A program made the translations under genes and the position numbers. A DNA stretch of 64,000 bases from JAXLRU01 sp046330935 (GTDB lineage Bacteria; Actinomycetota; Actinomycetes; Actinomycetales; Kineosporiaceae): assembly GCA_046330935.1 (NCBI GenBank), contig JAXLRU010000003.1, forward strand, positions 372,001 through 436,000, given 5' to 3'. The notes under the pieces are model-generated. The model ran no database searches and had not been told where the DNA came from. It saw only the letters and a program-made list of their open reading frames with translations. Below are positions 25,891-33,744 of this stretch, piece by piece. Every line of letters begins with the position of its first letter. The stretch's first letter is position 1.

Positions 25891-26346
25891 CTACAGCTCG
25901 ACGCCCAGCCAGCGCACGGCGACGGCGGTGAGCAGCAGCCCGAGCAGCGCCGAGGGCACGCCCGCGGCGGTCAGCCCGGTCGCGAGGGGGACGGCGATCC
26001 CCGCCAGCGCGGCCCGGCGACCGCCGCGGGCGGTGGCCACGAGCACGGCGAGGACGGCCGTCGCCAGGCCGCCCGCCACGAGCACGGCGCCGAGCGCCCA
26101 CTGGCCGAGGTCGAAGGTCGTGACGTCGACGCCGCGGGTGAGGCCCTGCGGGGACACCCACTCCTGCTCGGGGTAGCCGGCGGCGAGGGCGAGCGCCACG
26201 ACGACCGCGGCCAGCACGGGAGCCAGCCGCCGCACCGCCGGCGGGAGCGCGCGCCGCGCGGACGCAGCGTCGAAGGGTGCCGCGGCAGCCGCCGCAGGCA
26301 CCGTCGTGGACGGACGCACGCCCGCCCCGGAGATCCGAGTCGCCAT
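25891..26346 (-). CDS. Hypothetical integral membrane protein (151 aa)
   Basis: Starts with ATG at 26346. After a lead of about 35 residues rich in Ala/Pro/Arg there are hydrophobic segments LAPVLAAVVVALALAAGY, WALGAVLVAGGLATAVLAVLVAT, LAGIAVPLATGLTAAGV and SALLGLLLTAVAVRWLGV, so about four TM helices. The overall size and layout recall small actinobacterial membrane proteins of the DUF6113 type, but I do not firmly recognise it. Convergent with the methyltransferase. Confidence 0.65.
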   Translation of the reverse strand: MATRISGAGVRPSTTVPAAAAAAPFDAASARRALPPAVRRLAPVLAAVVVALALAAGYPEQEWVSPQGLTRGVDVTTFDLGQWALGAVLVAGGLATAVLAVLVATARGGRRAALAGIAVPLATGLTAAGVPSALLGLLLTAVAVRWLGVEL

Positions 26347-26485
26347 CAACCCTCTTCCCCAGCCCACCCCGGTTCCGACGGTAGCGCGACGACGACGCGC
26401 GGCGGCAGGACCGCGCGGGCAGCGGCCGCTCGGGTGAGCCGGACACCGGCGGTCGCCGAGGACACGCCGGGTCGCGCCGACCCCC

Positions 26486-26516
26486 TTGACCTGGAGTGCG
26501 CTCGAACTCCTAGCGT
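26486..26516 (+). promoter_or_regulatory. MerR-type promoter with 19-bp spacer and operator
   Basis: TTGACC (26486-26491) and TAGCGT (26511-26516) are separated by 19 bp, the over-long spacing that MerR proteins act on. The spacer contains the dyad GGAGT...ACTCC centred between the two boxes. The ATG at 26524 is 7 bases behind the -10 box, so the transcript is probably leaderless. Confidence 0.8.
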
Positions 26517-26523
26517 CGGGGGC

Positions 26524-26940
26524 ATGGACGGCGACGGGTACACGATTGAGCAGGTGTCGGCCCTGACGGGGATCACCCGGCACACGCTGCGCTACTACGA
26601 GCGGATCGGGATCCTCGCGCCGGTCGAGCGCGCGAGCAGCGGTCACCGCCGCTACACCGACGACGACCTCGGCGCCCTGCGCTTCGTCACGCTGCTGCGC
26701 GAGACGGGCATGCCCGTGCGCGACATGCAGCGGTTCATGGAGCTCACCCGCAGCGGCGAGCACACCGTGCCCGACCGCGTGGCGCTGCTGCGCGAGCACC
26801 GCGACGCCGTCCGCGCCCGGCTCGAGCGCGAGACCGCCCACCTGCACGCCATCGAGATCAAGGTCGGCATCTACGAGGGCCTGCTCGACGCCGAGGGCGG
26901 GGCGCCCCTGCCCGCCCCCGCCGACCGCATCGGCGTCTGA
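26524..26940 (+). CDS. MerR family transcriptional regulator
   Basis: A 138-residue MerR regulator. The winged helix is YTIEQVSALTGITRHTLRYYERIGILAPVER, with the wing SGHRRYTDDDLGALRFVTLLRETGMPVRDMQRFMEL, then a dimerisation helix (EHRDAVRARLERETAHLHAIEIKVGIYEGLL). No cysteine cluster of the metal-sensing branch is present, so it probably senses an organic compound or redox state. It sits behind a MerR-type promoter and ahead of an aldo/keto reductase gene, its likely target. Confidence 0.94.
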   Translation: MDGDGYTIEQVSALTGITRHTLRYYERIGILAPVERASSGHRRYTDDDLGALRFVTLLRETGMPVRDMQRFMELTRSGEHTVPDRVALLREHRDAVRARLERETAHLHAIEIKVGIYEGLLDAEGGAPLPAPADRIGV

Positions 26941-26981
26941 CCAGCCTCGTCCGACCGGCGTCCGACCAGCCTCGTCCGACC
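26939..26981 (+). repeat. Two 18-bp direct repeats between MerR and aldo/keto reductase genes
   Basis: The unit GACCAGCCTCGTCCGACC occurs at 26939-26956 and 26964-26981, the first overlapping the MerR stop. It sits just before the reductase ribosome site. Possible recent duplication or a small regulator site. Confidence 0.7.
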
Positions 26982-26995
26982 AGGAGGAAGCACTC

Positions 26996-28078
26996 ATGAC
27001 CGTCACCACGCACCCGCCGGCCCGCCCGTTCGCCCGCACCGGCGTCGAGCTCGCCCCCATCGCCCTGGGCGCCATGCTCATGGGCACCCGCACTCCCGAG
27101 GACCAGGCGCGGCGGATCCTCGACGACGCCGTCGACTCCTTCGCCGGCGGCGCGCCGCTCATGGTCGACACCGCCGACTGCTACTGCTGGTGGGAGGACC
27201 CGGACGCCGACGGCGGGCACAGCGAGTCGGTGCTCGGCCGCTGGTTCGCCGACCGCCCGGGCGTCCGCGACCGCCTGTTCCTCGCCACGAAGGGCACCGC
27301 CCGCGTCCACGACCGCGACCTGCTGTGGGGCCGCCGTCGCGCCGACGGCACGACCGTGCCGGAGCAGGACTGGCCCGACGCCCCCGACTGGGACCTCGCC
27401 CGCACCCGCTACGTGGGAGCCGCGGCGTCGACGCTGCGGGAGTCGCTCGAGGGAAGCCTGCGCCGCCTCGGCGTCGACACGATCGACCTCTACTACGTGC
27501 ACGTCGACGACCGCTCGACGCCGCTGGAGGAGACGCTGGAGCAGCTCGCCGCGTTCGTGCACGAGGGCAAGGTGCGCCACCTCGGCTGGTCGAACGTGCG
27601 CACGTGGCGCCTGGAGCGCATCCGCGCGATCTGCGAGCGCGAGGGCTGGCCGCAGCCGGTCGCCGTCCAGCAGCAGCACTCCTACCTGCGCCGCCGCGCC
27701 GGCCTGGAGCACGGGTCGATCGTCGACGACGAGCAGCTGGACTACCTGCGCGAGCGTCCCGACCTCCAGCTGGTCGCCTACTCGCCGATCCTCAAGGGCG
27801 TCTTCGACGACCCGTCCAAGCGGGGCGACCACTGGGCGATGGGGCCGTACGCAGGCCCGGACGCCGACGCGCGGTTCGCGGCCGTCGACGAGGTGGCCGC
27901 CCAGCTCGGCGTCCCCGGCGGGCAGGTCGTCCTGGCGTGGCTGCTCTGCCGCACCGCCCCGACCGTCCTGCCGCTGGTCGGGCCGCGCACGTGGGAGCAG
28001 TACCGCTCGGCGGTCGCGGCCGCCGACGTGCGGCTGGACGACGCGCAGCTGGCCCTGCTCGACGGGGCCGGGGCGTGA
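26996..28078 (+). CDS. Aldo/keto reductase
   Basis: A 360-residue NAD(P)H-dependent oxidoreductase with a TIM-barrel fold. Features are ELAPIALGAMLMGTRT, MVDTADCYCWWED (catalytic Asp; the usual catalytic Tyr position is in DCYCWW), FLATKGTA (catalytic Lys), DLYYVHVDDRS (catalytic His) and VRHLGWSNVR; the C-terminus has VVLAWLLC and VLPLVGPRTWEQY. AGGAGG stands 11 bases upstream of the ATG. Spaced 55 bases behind the MerR gene, and so probably in one transcript. Substrate unknown. Confidence 0.93.
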   Translation: MTVTTHPPARPFARTGVELAPIALGAMLMGTRTPEDQARRILDDAVDSFAGGAPLMVDTADCYCWWEDPDADGGHSESVLGRWFADRPGVRDRLFLATKGTARVHDRDLLWGRRRADGTTVPEQDWPDAPDWDLARTRYVGAAASTLRESLEGSLRRLGVDTIDLYYVHVDDRSTPLEETLEQLAAFVHEGKVRHLGWSNVRTWRLERIRAICEREGWPQPVAVQQQHSYLRRRAGLEHGSIVDDEQLDYLRERPDLQLVAYSPILKGVFDDPSKRGDHWAMGPYAGPDADARFAAVDEVAAQLGVPGGQVVLAWLLCRTAPTVLPLVGPRTWEQYRSAVAAADVRLDDAQLALLDGAGA

Positions 28079-28124
28079 GGCGGGCCACCAGGACAAGTCG
28101 AGCCGGTTCTGTGAGGCTGACCGC

Positions 28125-28712
28125 ATGGCGCAGCTCGTCCTGATCCGTCACGGTGAGACCGAGTGGTCCCTGTCCGGCAAGCACACCGGGCGCACGGACG
28201 TGCCCCTCACCGAGCACGGGCGGGAGCAGGCGCAGGCGTTGGGGACGGCGCTGCGCGGGCAGGCGTTCGCCCTCGTCATGACCAGCCCCCTGCAGCGCGC
28301 CCGCGACACCGCCCACCTGGCCGGGTTCGTCGACGTCGAGGTCGACGACGACCTCGTGGAGTGGGACTACGGCGGCTACGAGGGGCGCACGACCCCCGAG
28401 ATCGCCAGCGAGCTGGGACGCCCCTGGACGCTGTTCGGCGACGGCGTCCCCGCCGGTGAGACCCCCGGGGAGTCGCTGGAGGAGGTCGCCGCGCGGGCCG
28501 AGCAGGTGCTCGCGCGCGTGGTGCCGCTGCTGGAGGCCGACGACGACGTCGCGCTCGTGGGGCACGGCCACCACCTGCGCGTCCTCACCGCCTGCTGGCT
28601 CGGGCTGCCGCCGGACGCCGGCGCGCGCTTCACCCTCGACGCGGGCACCATCAGCAGGCTCGGGTTCGAGCACGGCGTCCAGGTGATCGAGTCGTGGAAC
28701 CGGCGGCCCTGA
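28125..28712 (+). CDS. Histidine phosphatase family protein
   Basis: A 195-residue cytosolic phosphatase of the phosphoglycerate-mutase superfamily. LVLIRHGETEWSLSGKHTGRTDVPLTEHGREQA contains the catalytic RHGET; TSPLQRARDTAHLAG, DLVEWDYGGYEGRTTPEI and VALVGHGHHLRVL supply the arginine, glutamate and second histidine. Substrate unclear (sugar phosphate or acid-phosphatase types are possible). It is convergent with the deacetylase gene, with only two bases between their stops. Confidence 0.94.
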   Translation: MAQLVLIRHGETEWSLSGKHTGRTDVPLTEHGREQAQALGTALRGQAFALVMTSPLQRARDTAHLAGFVDVEVDDDLVEWDYGGYEGRTTPEIASELGRPWTLFGDGVPAGETPGESLEEVAARAEQVLARVVPLLEADDDVALVGHGHHLRVLTACWLGLPPDAGARFTLDAGTISRLGFEHGVQVIESWNRRP

Positions 28713-28714
28713 CG

Positions 28715-29926
28715 TCAGGCGAACGCGCGCCCCAGCGGGTCGGTGAACGTGTAGCCGTGCTGCTCGTACCAGGTGATCACCTTGTCGAGGACGGCGAGCA
28801 TGTTGCCCCGGTAGGCGCCCGGCGAGCCGTCGTGGAACAGGACGATCGGCTGGGTGCGGCCGTCCGCCGTCCTCGCCGTCGCGATCTTCGCGATAGAGGC
28901 CTGGGCCTTCGCGTCCGCGTGGCCGGGCGCCGCCCAGTCGCGCGTGTCGACGTCCCAGTTGACGAGCGTCAGCCCGCGGGAGCGCGCGGCCGCCAGGGTG
29001 CCGGGCTGGCGGTCCTGCCCGCCGGGTGCGCGCAGGAAGCACGGGTCGTGGCCCACGGCCTGGTGGACGGCCCGCTGCGTGCGGTCGATCTCGTCGAGCT
29101 GCGTGGGCAGCGGCAGCTTGTCGAAGGCGCCCCCGTGGTGGGGGAGCGGGTGCGACCACGAGTGGTTGCCGATGAGGCTTCCCTGCGCCTCGATCCGGCG
29201 CAGCAGCTTCGGTGAGGCTGCCGCGTGCACGCCCACCACGAAGAACGTCGCGTGCACGTGGTGTTTGGTGAGGAGGGCCAGGACCTGCGGCGTCGTCGTC
29301 GCCGACGGGCCGTCGTCGAACGTCAGCGCCACCGTGCGACCCTTGCGCCCCGCCGAGTGGACCACCGCCTTCGCCGGGGTCGGGCAGCCCGTGGTGCGGG
29401 TCGCCGCCAGCGCCACCGCGTGGGTCGGCGAGGTGCTGCCCGACGGCGTCGGGCCCGATGCGGTGCCGGACGGGTTCGCGCCCGACGGCCCCGTGGGCGT
29501 CGCGGTGCCGGACGGCGTGGCGCCCGACGGCGTGGCGCCCGACGGCGAGGTGGCCGACGGGGCGGTGACCGGGCTGCCGGTGCTCGGGCCCCCCGGGGTC
29601 GCAGCCGCCGAGGAGTCGCCGGTCCCCGTGGCGTCGGGCGAGCTGTCTCGGGTGCTGGTGTCCGTGGAGCCGCGCGAGCCGGGTTTCGCTCCGGGGCGGG
29701 CCGGGGTGACGTGCCCCCCGTGGCGCGGGGCGGTGCGGGTGTGCTGCGCGCCCTCGGCGGACGTGGGCTCCAGCCCCGGGTCGGACCCGCACGCCGCGAG
29801 GCCCAGCGGCCCGGTGATCGCGGCGACTGCCGCCAGGGCGATCAGCGCCCGACGTCCTCCGCGCCGCCGAGGGTGTGCCGGGGCGAGGCTGCGGCGCGCA
29901 GCGGTGGCCGGGGGAACGGGGGACAT
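28715..29926 (-). CDS. Secreted lipoprotein polysaccharide deacetylase
   Basis: A 403-residue exported carbohydrate esterase 4 enzyme. A signal peptide ends in a lipobox (LGLAAC, acceptor C46). A Thr/Ser/Pro/Gly-rich linker of about 130 residues with SGATPSG-type repeats spans the wall, and the NodB domain starts at about 195: motif 1 TFDDGPS (D204, D205), motif 2 NHSWSH (H255, H259), motif 3 RAPGG, motif 4 NWDVDTRDW and motif 5 VLFHDGS. The metal-binding and catalytic residues are complete. It likely deacetylates peptidoglycan or a wall polysaccharide. The start is ATG at 29926. Confidence 0.94.
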   Translation of the reverse strand: MSPVPPATAARRSLAPAHPRRRGGRRALIALAAVAAITGPLGLAACGSDPGLEPTSAEGAQHTRTAPRHGGHVTPARPGAKPGSRGSTDTSTRDSSPDATGTGDSSAAATPGGPSTGSPVTAPSATSPSGATPSGATPSGTATPTGPSGANPSGTASGPTPSGSTSPTHAVALAATRTTGCPTPAKAVVHSAGRKGRTVALTFDDGPSATTTPQVLALLTKHHVHATFFVVGVHAAASPKLLRRIEAQGSLIGNHSWSHPLPHHGGAFDKLPLPTQLDEIDRTQRAVHQAVGHDPCFLRAPGGQDRQPGTLAAARSRGLTLVNWDVDTRDWAAPGHADAKAQASIAKIATARTADGRTQPIVLFHDGSPGAYRGNMLAVLDKVITWYEQHGYTFTDPLGRAFA

Positions 29927-30130
29927 GCGCGCGCCTCTCGGATCCGGTGGTCCCTGCGGCGCAGAACCTACGCGTGATCAGGGACGACGTGTTGGCCGCG
30001 GCGTCGGATGTCCGGGTTGAGGCCGGTATCGGCGCGGCGCGCCGGGCCTTGACGGCAGGTCCCCCGAGCGGACCAGCGTCGCCCAGGTCCCCAGCCCTCG
30101 GCGTCGCTCGCAGTGACAGCTCCCGCCGCC

Positions 30131-30179
30131 GCTTTGGGGAGCATCCCCGCGCCCATACCGCGGCGATGCTCCCCCAAGC
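30131..30179. repeat. REP-like palindrome, copy 1
   Basis: Arms of 21 bases (30131-30151, 30159-30179) around the loop CCCATAC. The arms contain GGGGAGCATC and GATGCTCCCC. Identical to copy 2 across most of its length, so this is a mobile or amplified palindromic repeat rather than a simple terminator. Confidence 0.85.
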
Positions 30180-30223
30180 GACGGGTCCCGTTCACGCTGC
30201 TCCGGCCCCGCCGCCTCCGTTGC

Positions 30224-30274
30224 GGCTTTGGGGAGCATCCCCGCGCCCATACCGCGGCGATGCTCCCCAAAGCC
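30224..30274. repeat. REP-like palindrome, copy 2
   Basis: Arms of 22 bases (30224-30245, 30253-30274), one internal mismatch, loop CCCATAC. Same orientation and loop as copy 1 about 93 bases earlier. Confidence 0.85.
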
Positions 30275-30320
30275 GGGGTGCCGGCACCACTCGGGGGTTC
30301 CGCGGCGGGAGGTCGGCCGC

Positions 30321-30326
30321 TACTCT
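30321..30326 (+). promoter_or_regulatory. Possible -10 box of the trp leader
   Basis: TACTCT lies 7 bases before the leader-peptide ATG at 30333, which would give a leaderless leader peptide. The -35 region is weak. Confidence 0.4.
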
Positions 30327-30332
30327 CGGCCC

Positions 30333-30386
30333 ATGACCGCGATCTCGACGGGCATCGTCCGTCGCCAGTGGTGGCCCGCCTCGTAG
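30333..30386 (+). CDS. trpL: Tryptophan leader peptide (17 aa) with tandem Trp codons
   Basis: ATG at 30333 opens a 17-codon frame, MTAISTGIVRRQWWPAS, stopping at 30384-30386. Codons 13 and 14 (30369-30374) are adjacent TGG TGG. It is followed by the paired segments of an attenuator and then by an anthranilate-synthase-type gene, exactly the layout of a trp leader. Function: ribosome stalling at Trp codons senses charged tRNA-Trp. Confidence 0.88.
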   Translation: MTAISTGIVRRQWWPAS

Positions 30387-30446
30387 GCGGTCCACCTCGT
30401 CGCGTTTCGCACAGGCCGCCTCACGCTGGGGCGGCCTTTCTCGTTT
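30376..30446 (+). promoter_or_regulatory. Transcription attenuator of the trp leader
   Basis: Segment 1 CCGCCT (30376-30381) pairs with segment 2 AGGCGG (30385-30390). Segment 3 repeats CCGCCT (30416-30421) and can pair with segment 2 as antiterminator, or, as AGGCCGCC (30413-30420), with segment 4 GGCGGCCT (30430-30437) as terminator, followed by the T-rich TTCTCGTTTC. Stalling at the Trp codons would cover segment 1 and free segment 2 for segment 3. Confidence 0.85.
30413..30446 (+). terminator. Rho-independent terminator in the attenuator
   Basis: Eight-base-pair GC stem (30413-30420 with 30430-30437), loop of nine, then TTCTCGTTTC. It lies 38 bases before the synthase ATG. Confidence 0.85.
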
Positions 30447-30483
30447 CTCGGGGGCGCCCCGGCCCGAACCCCCGGAGCCCTCC

Positions 30484-32499
30484 ATGCACGAGCCCCAGCA
30501 CGAGCCCCAGCACCAGCCCACCGCCGTCGACGTCCTCACCGAGCTCCTCACCGCGGAGCATCCGCCACCGTTCGCCGTCCTGCGCCGCGAGGACGGGCCC
30601 GACGGCGGGCGGAGCCTGGAGGTGCTGGTCGGAGACGTCGTCGACGTCGCCGCGCTCGCCGACGTCCCGCTGCCCGCGGGCCCGGCCGCGCCCGTGCTGG
30701 CGCTCGTCCCCTTCCGCCAGGTCACCGAACGGGGCTTCACCTGCGTGGACGACGCGACGCCGCTGCGATGCCTCGTCGCCTCCCGGTACGCCGTCGCGGC
30801 TGTGGACGACGCGCTCGAGGCGCTGCCCGACGTCGCGGTGGGGCTCGCGGACGCCGCGTTCGACGTCGACGACGACACCTACGCGAAGACGGTCACCGCG
30901 GTGATCAGCGACGAGATCGGCCGCGGGGAGGGCGCGAACTTCGTCATCCGCCGCGACCTCGAAGCGACGCTCAGCGGCCCGTTCGCCGCGCAGCCGGCCC
31001 GCGCCGTCCTCGCCCTGCTGCGCCGCCTGTTGACCGGCGAGCCGGGCGCGTACTGGACGTTCGCCGTCCACACCCCCGACCTGTCGCTGGTGGGGGCGAC
31101 GCCGGAGCGGCACGTGAGCGTCCGCGGCGGCGAGGTGGTGATGAACCCGATCAGCGGCACGTACCGCTACCCGACCGACCCCGCCGATCCGGCCGGGCCC
31201 CTGCGGCGCGAGCCCGAGGCGCTGCGCGCGGACCTGCTGCGGTTCCTCCGTGACCCGAAGGAGACCGAGGAGCTGTTCATGGTCGTCGACGAGGAGCTCA
31301 AGATGATGAGCGAGGTCTGCGACCGCGGCGGGCAGGTCAGCGGGCCCTACCTGAAGCAGATGGGCCACCTCGCCCACACCGAGTACCTGCTGCGGGGGAC
31401 GGCCGCCGCCGACGTCCGCGACGTGCTGCGCGCCACCATGTTCGCGGCCACGGTCACCGGGTCGCCGGTGGAGAACGCGTGTTCGGTGATCACACGGCAC
31501 GAGGGGCGCGGGCGCGGGTACTACTCGGGGATGGCGGCGATGCTGACCGTCGCCGAGGCGGGCGGGCCCGTGGACCTCGACGCGCCGATCCTGATCCGGA
31601 CGGCGTACCTGCGGCCCGACGCCGACGTGCCGTCCCTGACGCGCGTGCGGGTGCCCGTGGGGGCGACGCTCGTGCGGCACTCGGTGCCCGAGTCGGAGGT
31701 GGCCGAGACCCACGCGAAGGCGGCCGGGGTGCTCGCCGCGTTCGGGTTGTCGACGCGGCCGGGCGGGGCCGTGACGGCGCGCGCTCCGATGCCCGACCTC
31801 GCCGCCCTGCCCGGGGTCGCGACCGCGCTGCAGGGCCGCAACGCGACCCTCGCCCGGTTCTGGCTCGACGCCCAGGACGACGCGCCCGTGGCCGGGCTCG
31901 CCGGGAAGTCCGCGCTGGTCGTCGACGCCGAGGACGCCTGGACGACGATGCTCGCCCACCTGCTGCGCCGCCTGGGGATGACGGCGTCCGTGCGCCGCTG
32001 GGACGACGTCACCGTCGCCGACGTGTCCGGTCCCGGCGCGCCCGACCTGCTGGTGTCGGGTCCCGGGCCCGGCGACCCCCGCGACCTGCTCGACCCGCGG
32101 ATGGCGCGGCTGCGGGTCCTGCTCGCCGCCCGGCTCGACGCCGACCTGCCGCTGCTCGCCGTCTGCCTGTCGCACCAGGTGCTGTGCGAGCTCGTCGGGA
32201 TCGGCGTCGGGCCCCTGCCGAGGCCGTTCCAGGGGACGCAGCGGCGCGTCCCCGCGTTCGGGCGCGAGGTGCGGGCGGGCTTCTACAACACCTTCGCGGG
32301 GAACGTCGGGCCGAGCGGCACCGGGGCGGCGCACCGCAACGGGCCGCGCGGGCTACGGGTGTTCGCCGATCCCGACTCCGGCGAGGTGTTCGCACTGCAC
32401 GGGGCGAGCGTGGCGTCGACGCAGTTCCACCTCGAGTCGATCCTGTCGCCCGACGGCGTCGGGATGCTCGCCGACGTCCTCCCGGGGGTGGTGGGCTGA
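30484..32499 (+). CDS. trpEG: Fused anthranilate synthase (TrpE-TrpG type, PhzE-like architecture)
   Basis: A 671-residue bifunctional enzyme that makes anthranilate (or, in PhzE, 2-amino-2-deoxyisochorismate) from chorismate and glutamine. The N-terminal half is the chorismate-binding domain: FAVHTPDLSLVGATPERHVSVRGG, NPISGTYRYP, DPKETEELFMVVDEELKMMSEVC and GRGYYSGMAAML. From about residue 480 a class I glutamine amidotransferase follows: DLLVSGPGPGDPRD, catalytic Cys in LAVCLSHQVL and the His/Glu pair in STQFHLESI. CLSHQ and QFHLES instead of the usual CLGHQ and QFHPES are shared with PhzE-type fusions. The Trp attenuator argues for a role in tryptophan synthesis. ATG at 30484; His/Gln-rich start. 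Confidence 0.88.
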   Translation: MHEPQHEPQHQPTAVDVLTELLTAEHPPPFAVLRREDGPDGGRSLEVLVGDVVDVAALADVPLPAGPAAPVLALVPFRQVTERGFTCVDDATPLRCLVASRYAVAAVDDALEALPDVAVGLADAAFDVDDDTYAKTVTAVISDEIGRGEGANFVIRRDLEATLSGPFAAQPARAVLALLRRLLTGEPGAYWTFAVHTPDLSLVGATPERHVSVRGGEVVMNPISGTYRYPTDPADPAGPLRREPEALRADLLRFLRDPKETEELFMVVDEELKMMSEVCDRGGQVSGPYLKQMGHLAHTEYLLRGTAAADVRDVLRATMFAATVTGSPVENACSVITRHEGRGRGYYSGMAAMLTVAEAGGPVDLDAPILIRTAYLRPDADVPSLTRVRVPVGATLVRHSVPESEVAETHAKAAGVLAAFGLSTRPGGAVTARAPMPDLAALPGVATALQGRNATLARFWLDAQDDAPVAGLAGKSALVVDAEDAWTTMLAHLLRRLGMTASVRRWDDVTVADVSGPGAPDLLVSGPGPGDPRDLLDPRMARLRVLLAARLDADLPLLAVCLSHQVLCELVGIGVGPLPRPFQGTQRRVPAFGREVRAGFYNTFAGNVGPSGTGAAHRNGPRGLRVFADPDSGEVFALHGASVASTQFHLESILSPDGVGMLADVLPGVVG

Positions 32500-32511
32500 G
32501 CGGCGGGCGAA

Positions 32512-32526
32512 CGGCGCTCGGCGCCG
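32512..32526 (+). terminator. Weak hairpin after trpEG
   Basis: CGGCGC-TCG-GCGCCG, six base pairs, 12 bases behind the stop, with no T tract. Possible terminator only. Confidence 0.3.
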
Positions 32527-32541
32527 GCCCTTCGCCACGGG

Positions 32542-33744
32542 TCACCCCGGCGGGTCGTCGCGCACAGCCGAGAGCAGGTCGGCGAGGGCCCTCAGGGGGA
32601 GCCGGGGTGCCACGGTGCCGACGAGGAACGAGGCCTCGGGGCTCTGCGGGTTCAGACCCGCTAGGAGTGCCTCGCACCAGTCCGGACGGTCGAGCACGCT
32701 GACGTACTGCTCGACGATGGCGTCGCGCTGCGCGGCGGTGCACCCCGACCTTTCCGGCGGTCTGCGCTGCAACGAGTCCGTGAGGAGGGCGGCGACGAGG
32801 AAGCGGGTCGTCGTCGGCTCCTGACCGGCCAGGAGCCGGGCGTGGGCGGCCAACACGGTCGGAGCGGAGGGGTAGTGCCCCAGCGTCGTGCCCATCCCGC
32901 CCGCGTCGGCCATCAGGTGGAGCAGGCGGCCGGTGTGATCGATGAGCTCGTCGTCGGGCGACGGGGCGGTGATGGCCTCACACACGTCCGCGGCGATGGC
33001 GACGTCGCCCGCGTAGTACCCGTTCAGGACGTCGCCGTCGCACGCCCGGCGCAACAGCCAGTCGCGGGAGCTGACCGCGCCCACGCGGCACAGGGCCTCG
33101 ACGAGGTAGACGCGGCCCCACCCGTCACTGCGCTCCGCGAGCCACTCGAGAGCCTCGGCGCCTCCCCGGCGGCGTCGAAGGGCGTCGGCGGCCAGGGGAC
33201 CGAACTGGTACGACAGCAGGCCGATGGTCTGGATCAGGGGGATGTCCTCCTTGGCCCCGTCGGTGGCCAGGAGTGCCAGTCCGACGAGGACCGCGCACCG
33301 GTCGGTGGCGTGACGGACGAGCCAGCGACCCGTGGCGCGGACCCGGTCCCGATCGGCGCGCAGCGCCGCAGCGCGGATGTGGTCGTTGCCGTGGAGCGGG
33401 ACGTCGAGGTCGTGGAAGGCGTCGGCGAGCCGGCTGGGGTGGGCGTCGACGTCCGCGAAGTGACGGTCCAGCACCGTGGCGACGGCCTCGCCCTGGCGTC
33501 GGGCGTCGAGATGGCGCCGACGCTGCCGGCGTGGATGCAGGTCTTCGTCGGGGTACGGCATGCCGTCCCGAGGGAGCGTCGTGTCCGGATGCTCGCGGTG
33601 CAGCCGCAGGGCGTGAGCGAAGAGTGAGGTCGAGGGGCCGAGCGCATCAGGCTCGGGGACGTGGCTCACCTGGTGGTGGAGGGCTCGCTTCTCTCGGTCA
33701 TGCGGCGAGACCGGCACCGACCCCGCGGACTCCGCAAGGCTCAC
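32542..33744 (-). CDS. Hypothetical HEAT-like helical protein (400 aa)
   Basis: A soluble protein that I do not recognise. The middle part is built of helix pairs, such as DRCAVLVGLALLA, IPLIQTIGLLSYQFGPLAADALRR, GAEALEWLAERSDGWGRVYLVEALCRVGAVSSRDWLLRRA and DVAIAADVCEAI, the rhythm of HEAT/ARM repeats, which usually bind proteins. The first 90 residues are polar. No signal or TM segment. Its GTG overlaps the stop of the upstream membrane-protein gene (GTGA), so the two are coupled. Confidence 0.75.
   Translation of the reverse strand: MSLAESAGSVPVSPHDREKRALHHQVSHVPEPDALGPSTSLFAHALRLHREHPDTTLPRDGMPYPDEDLHPRRQRRRHLDARRQGEAVATVLDRHFADVDAHPSRLADAFHDLDVPLHGNDHIRAAALRADRDRVRATGRWLVRHATDRCAVLVGLALLATDGAKEDIPLIQTIGLLSYQFGPLAADALRRRRGGAEALEWLAERSDGWGRVYLVEALCRVGAVSSRDWLLRRACDGDVLNGYYAGDVAIAADVCEAITAPSPDDELIDHTGRLLHLMADAGGMGTTLGHYPSAPTVLAAHARLLAGQEPTTTRFLVAALLTDSLQRRPPERSGCTAAQRDAIVEQYVSVLDRPDWCEALLAGLNPQSPEASFLVGTVAPRLPLRALADLLSAVRDDPPG

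Larger units (their letters stand above)
29927..30332. other. Intergenic region with two long palindromes
   Basis: About 400 bases with no gene I can support. It contains two copies of a palindromic element (30131-30179 and 30224-30274) and, at its end, the promoter region of the tryptophan leader. Short open frames across the palindromes are by-products of the repeat. Confidence 0.7.

Noticed and set aside
30133..30270. Short frames with similar peptides (MGSIAAVWARGCSPK type)
   Set aside because: They arise from the two palindromic copies and lack ribosome sites.
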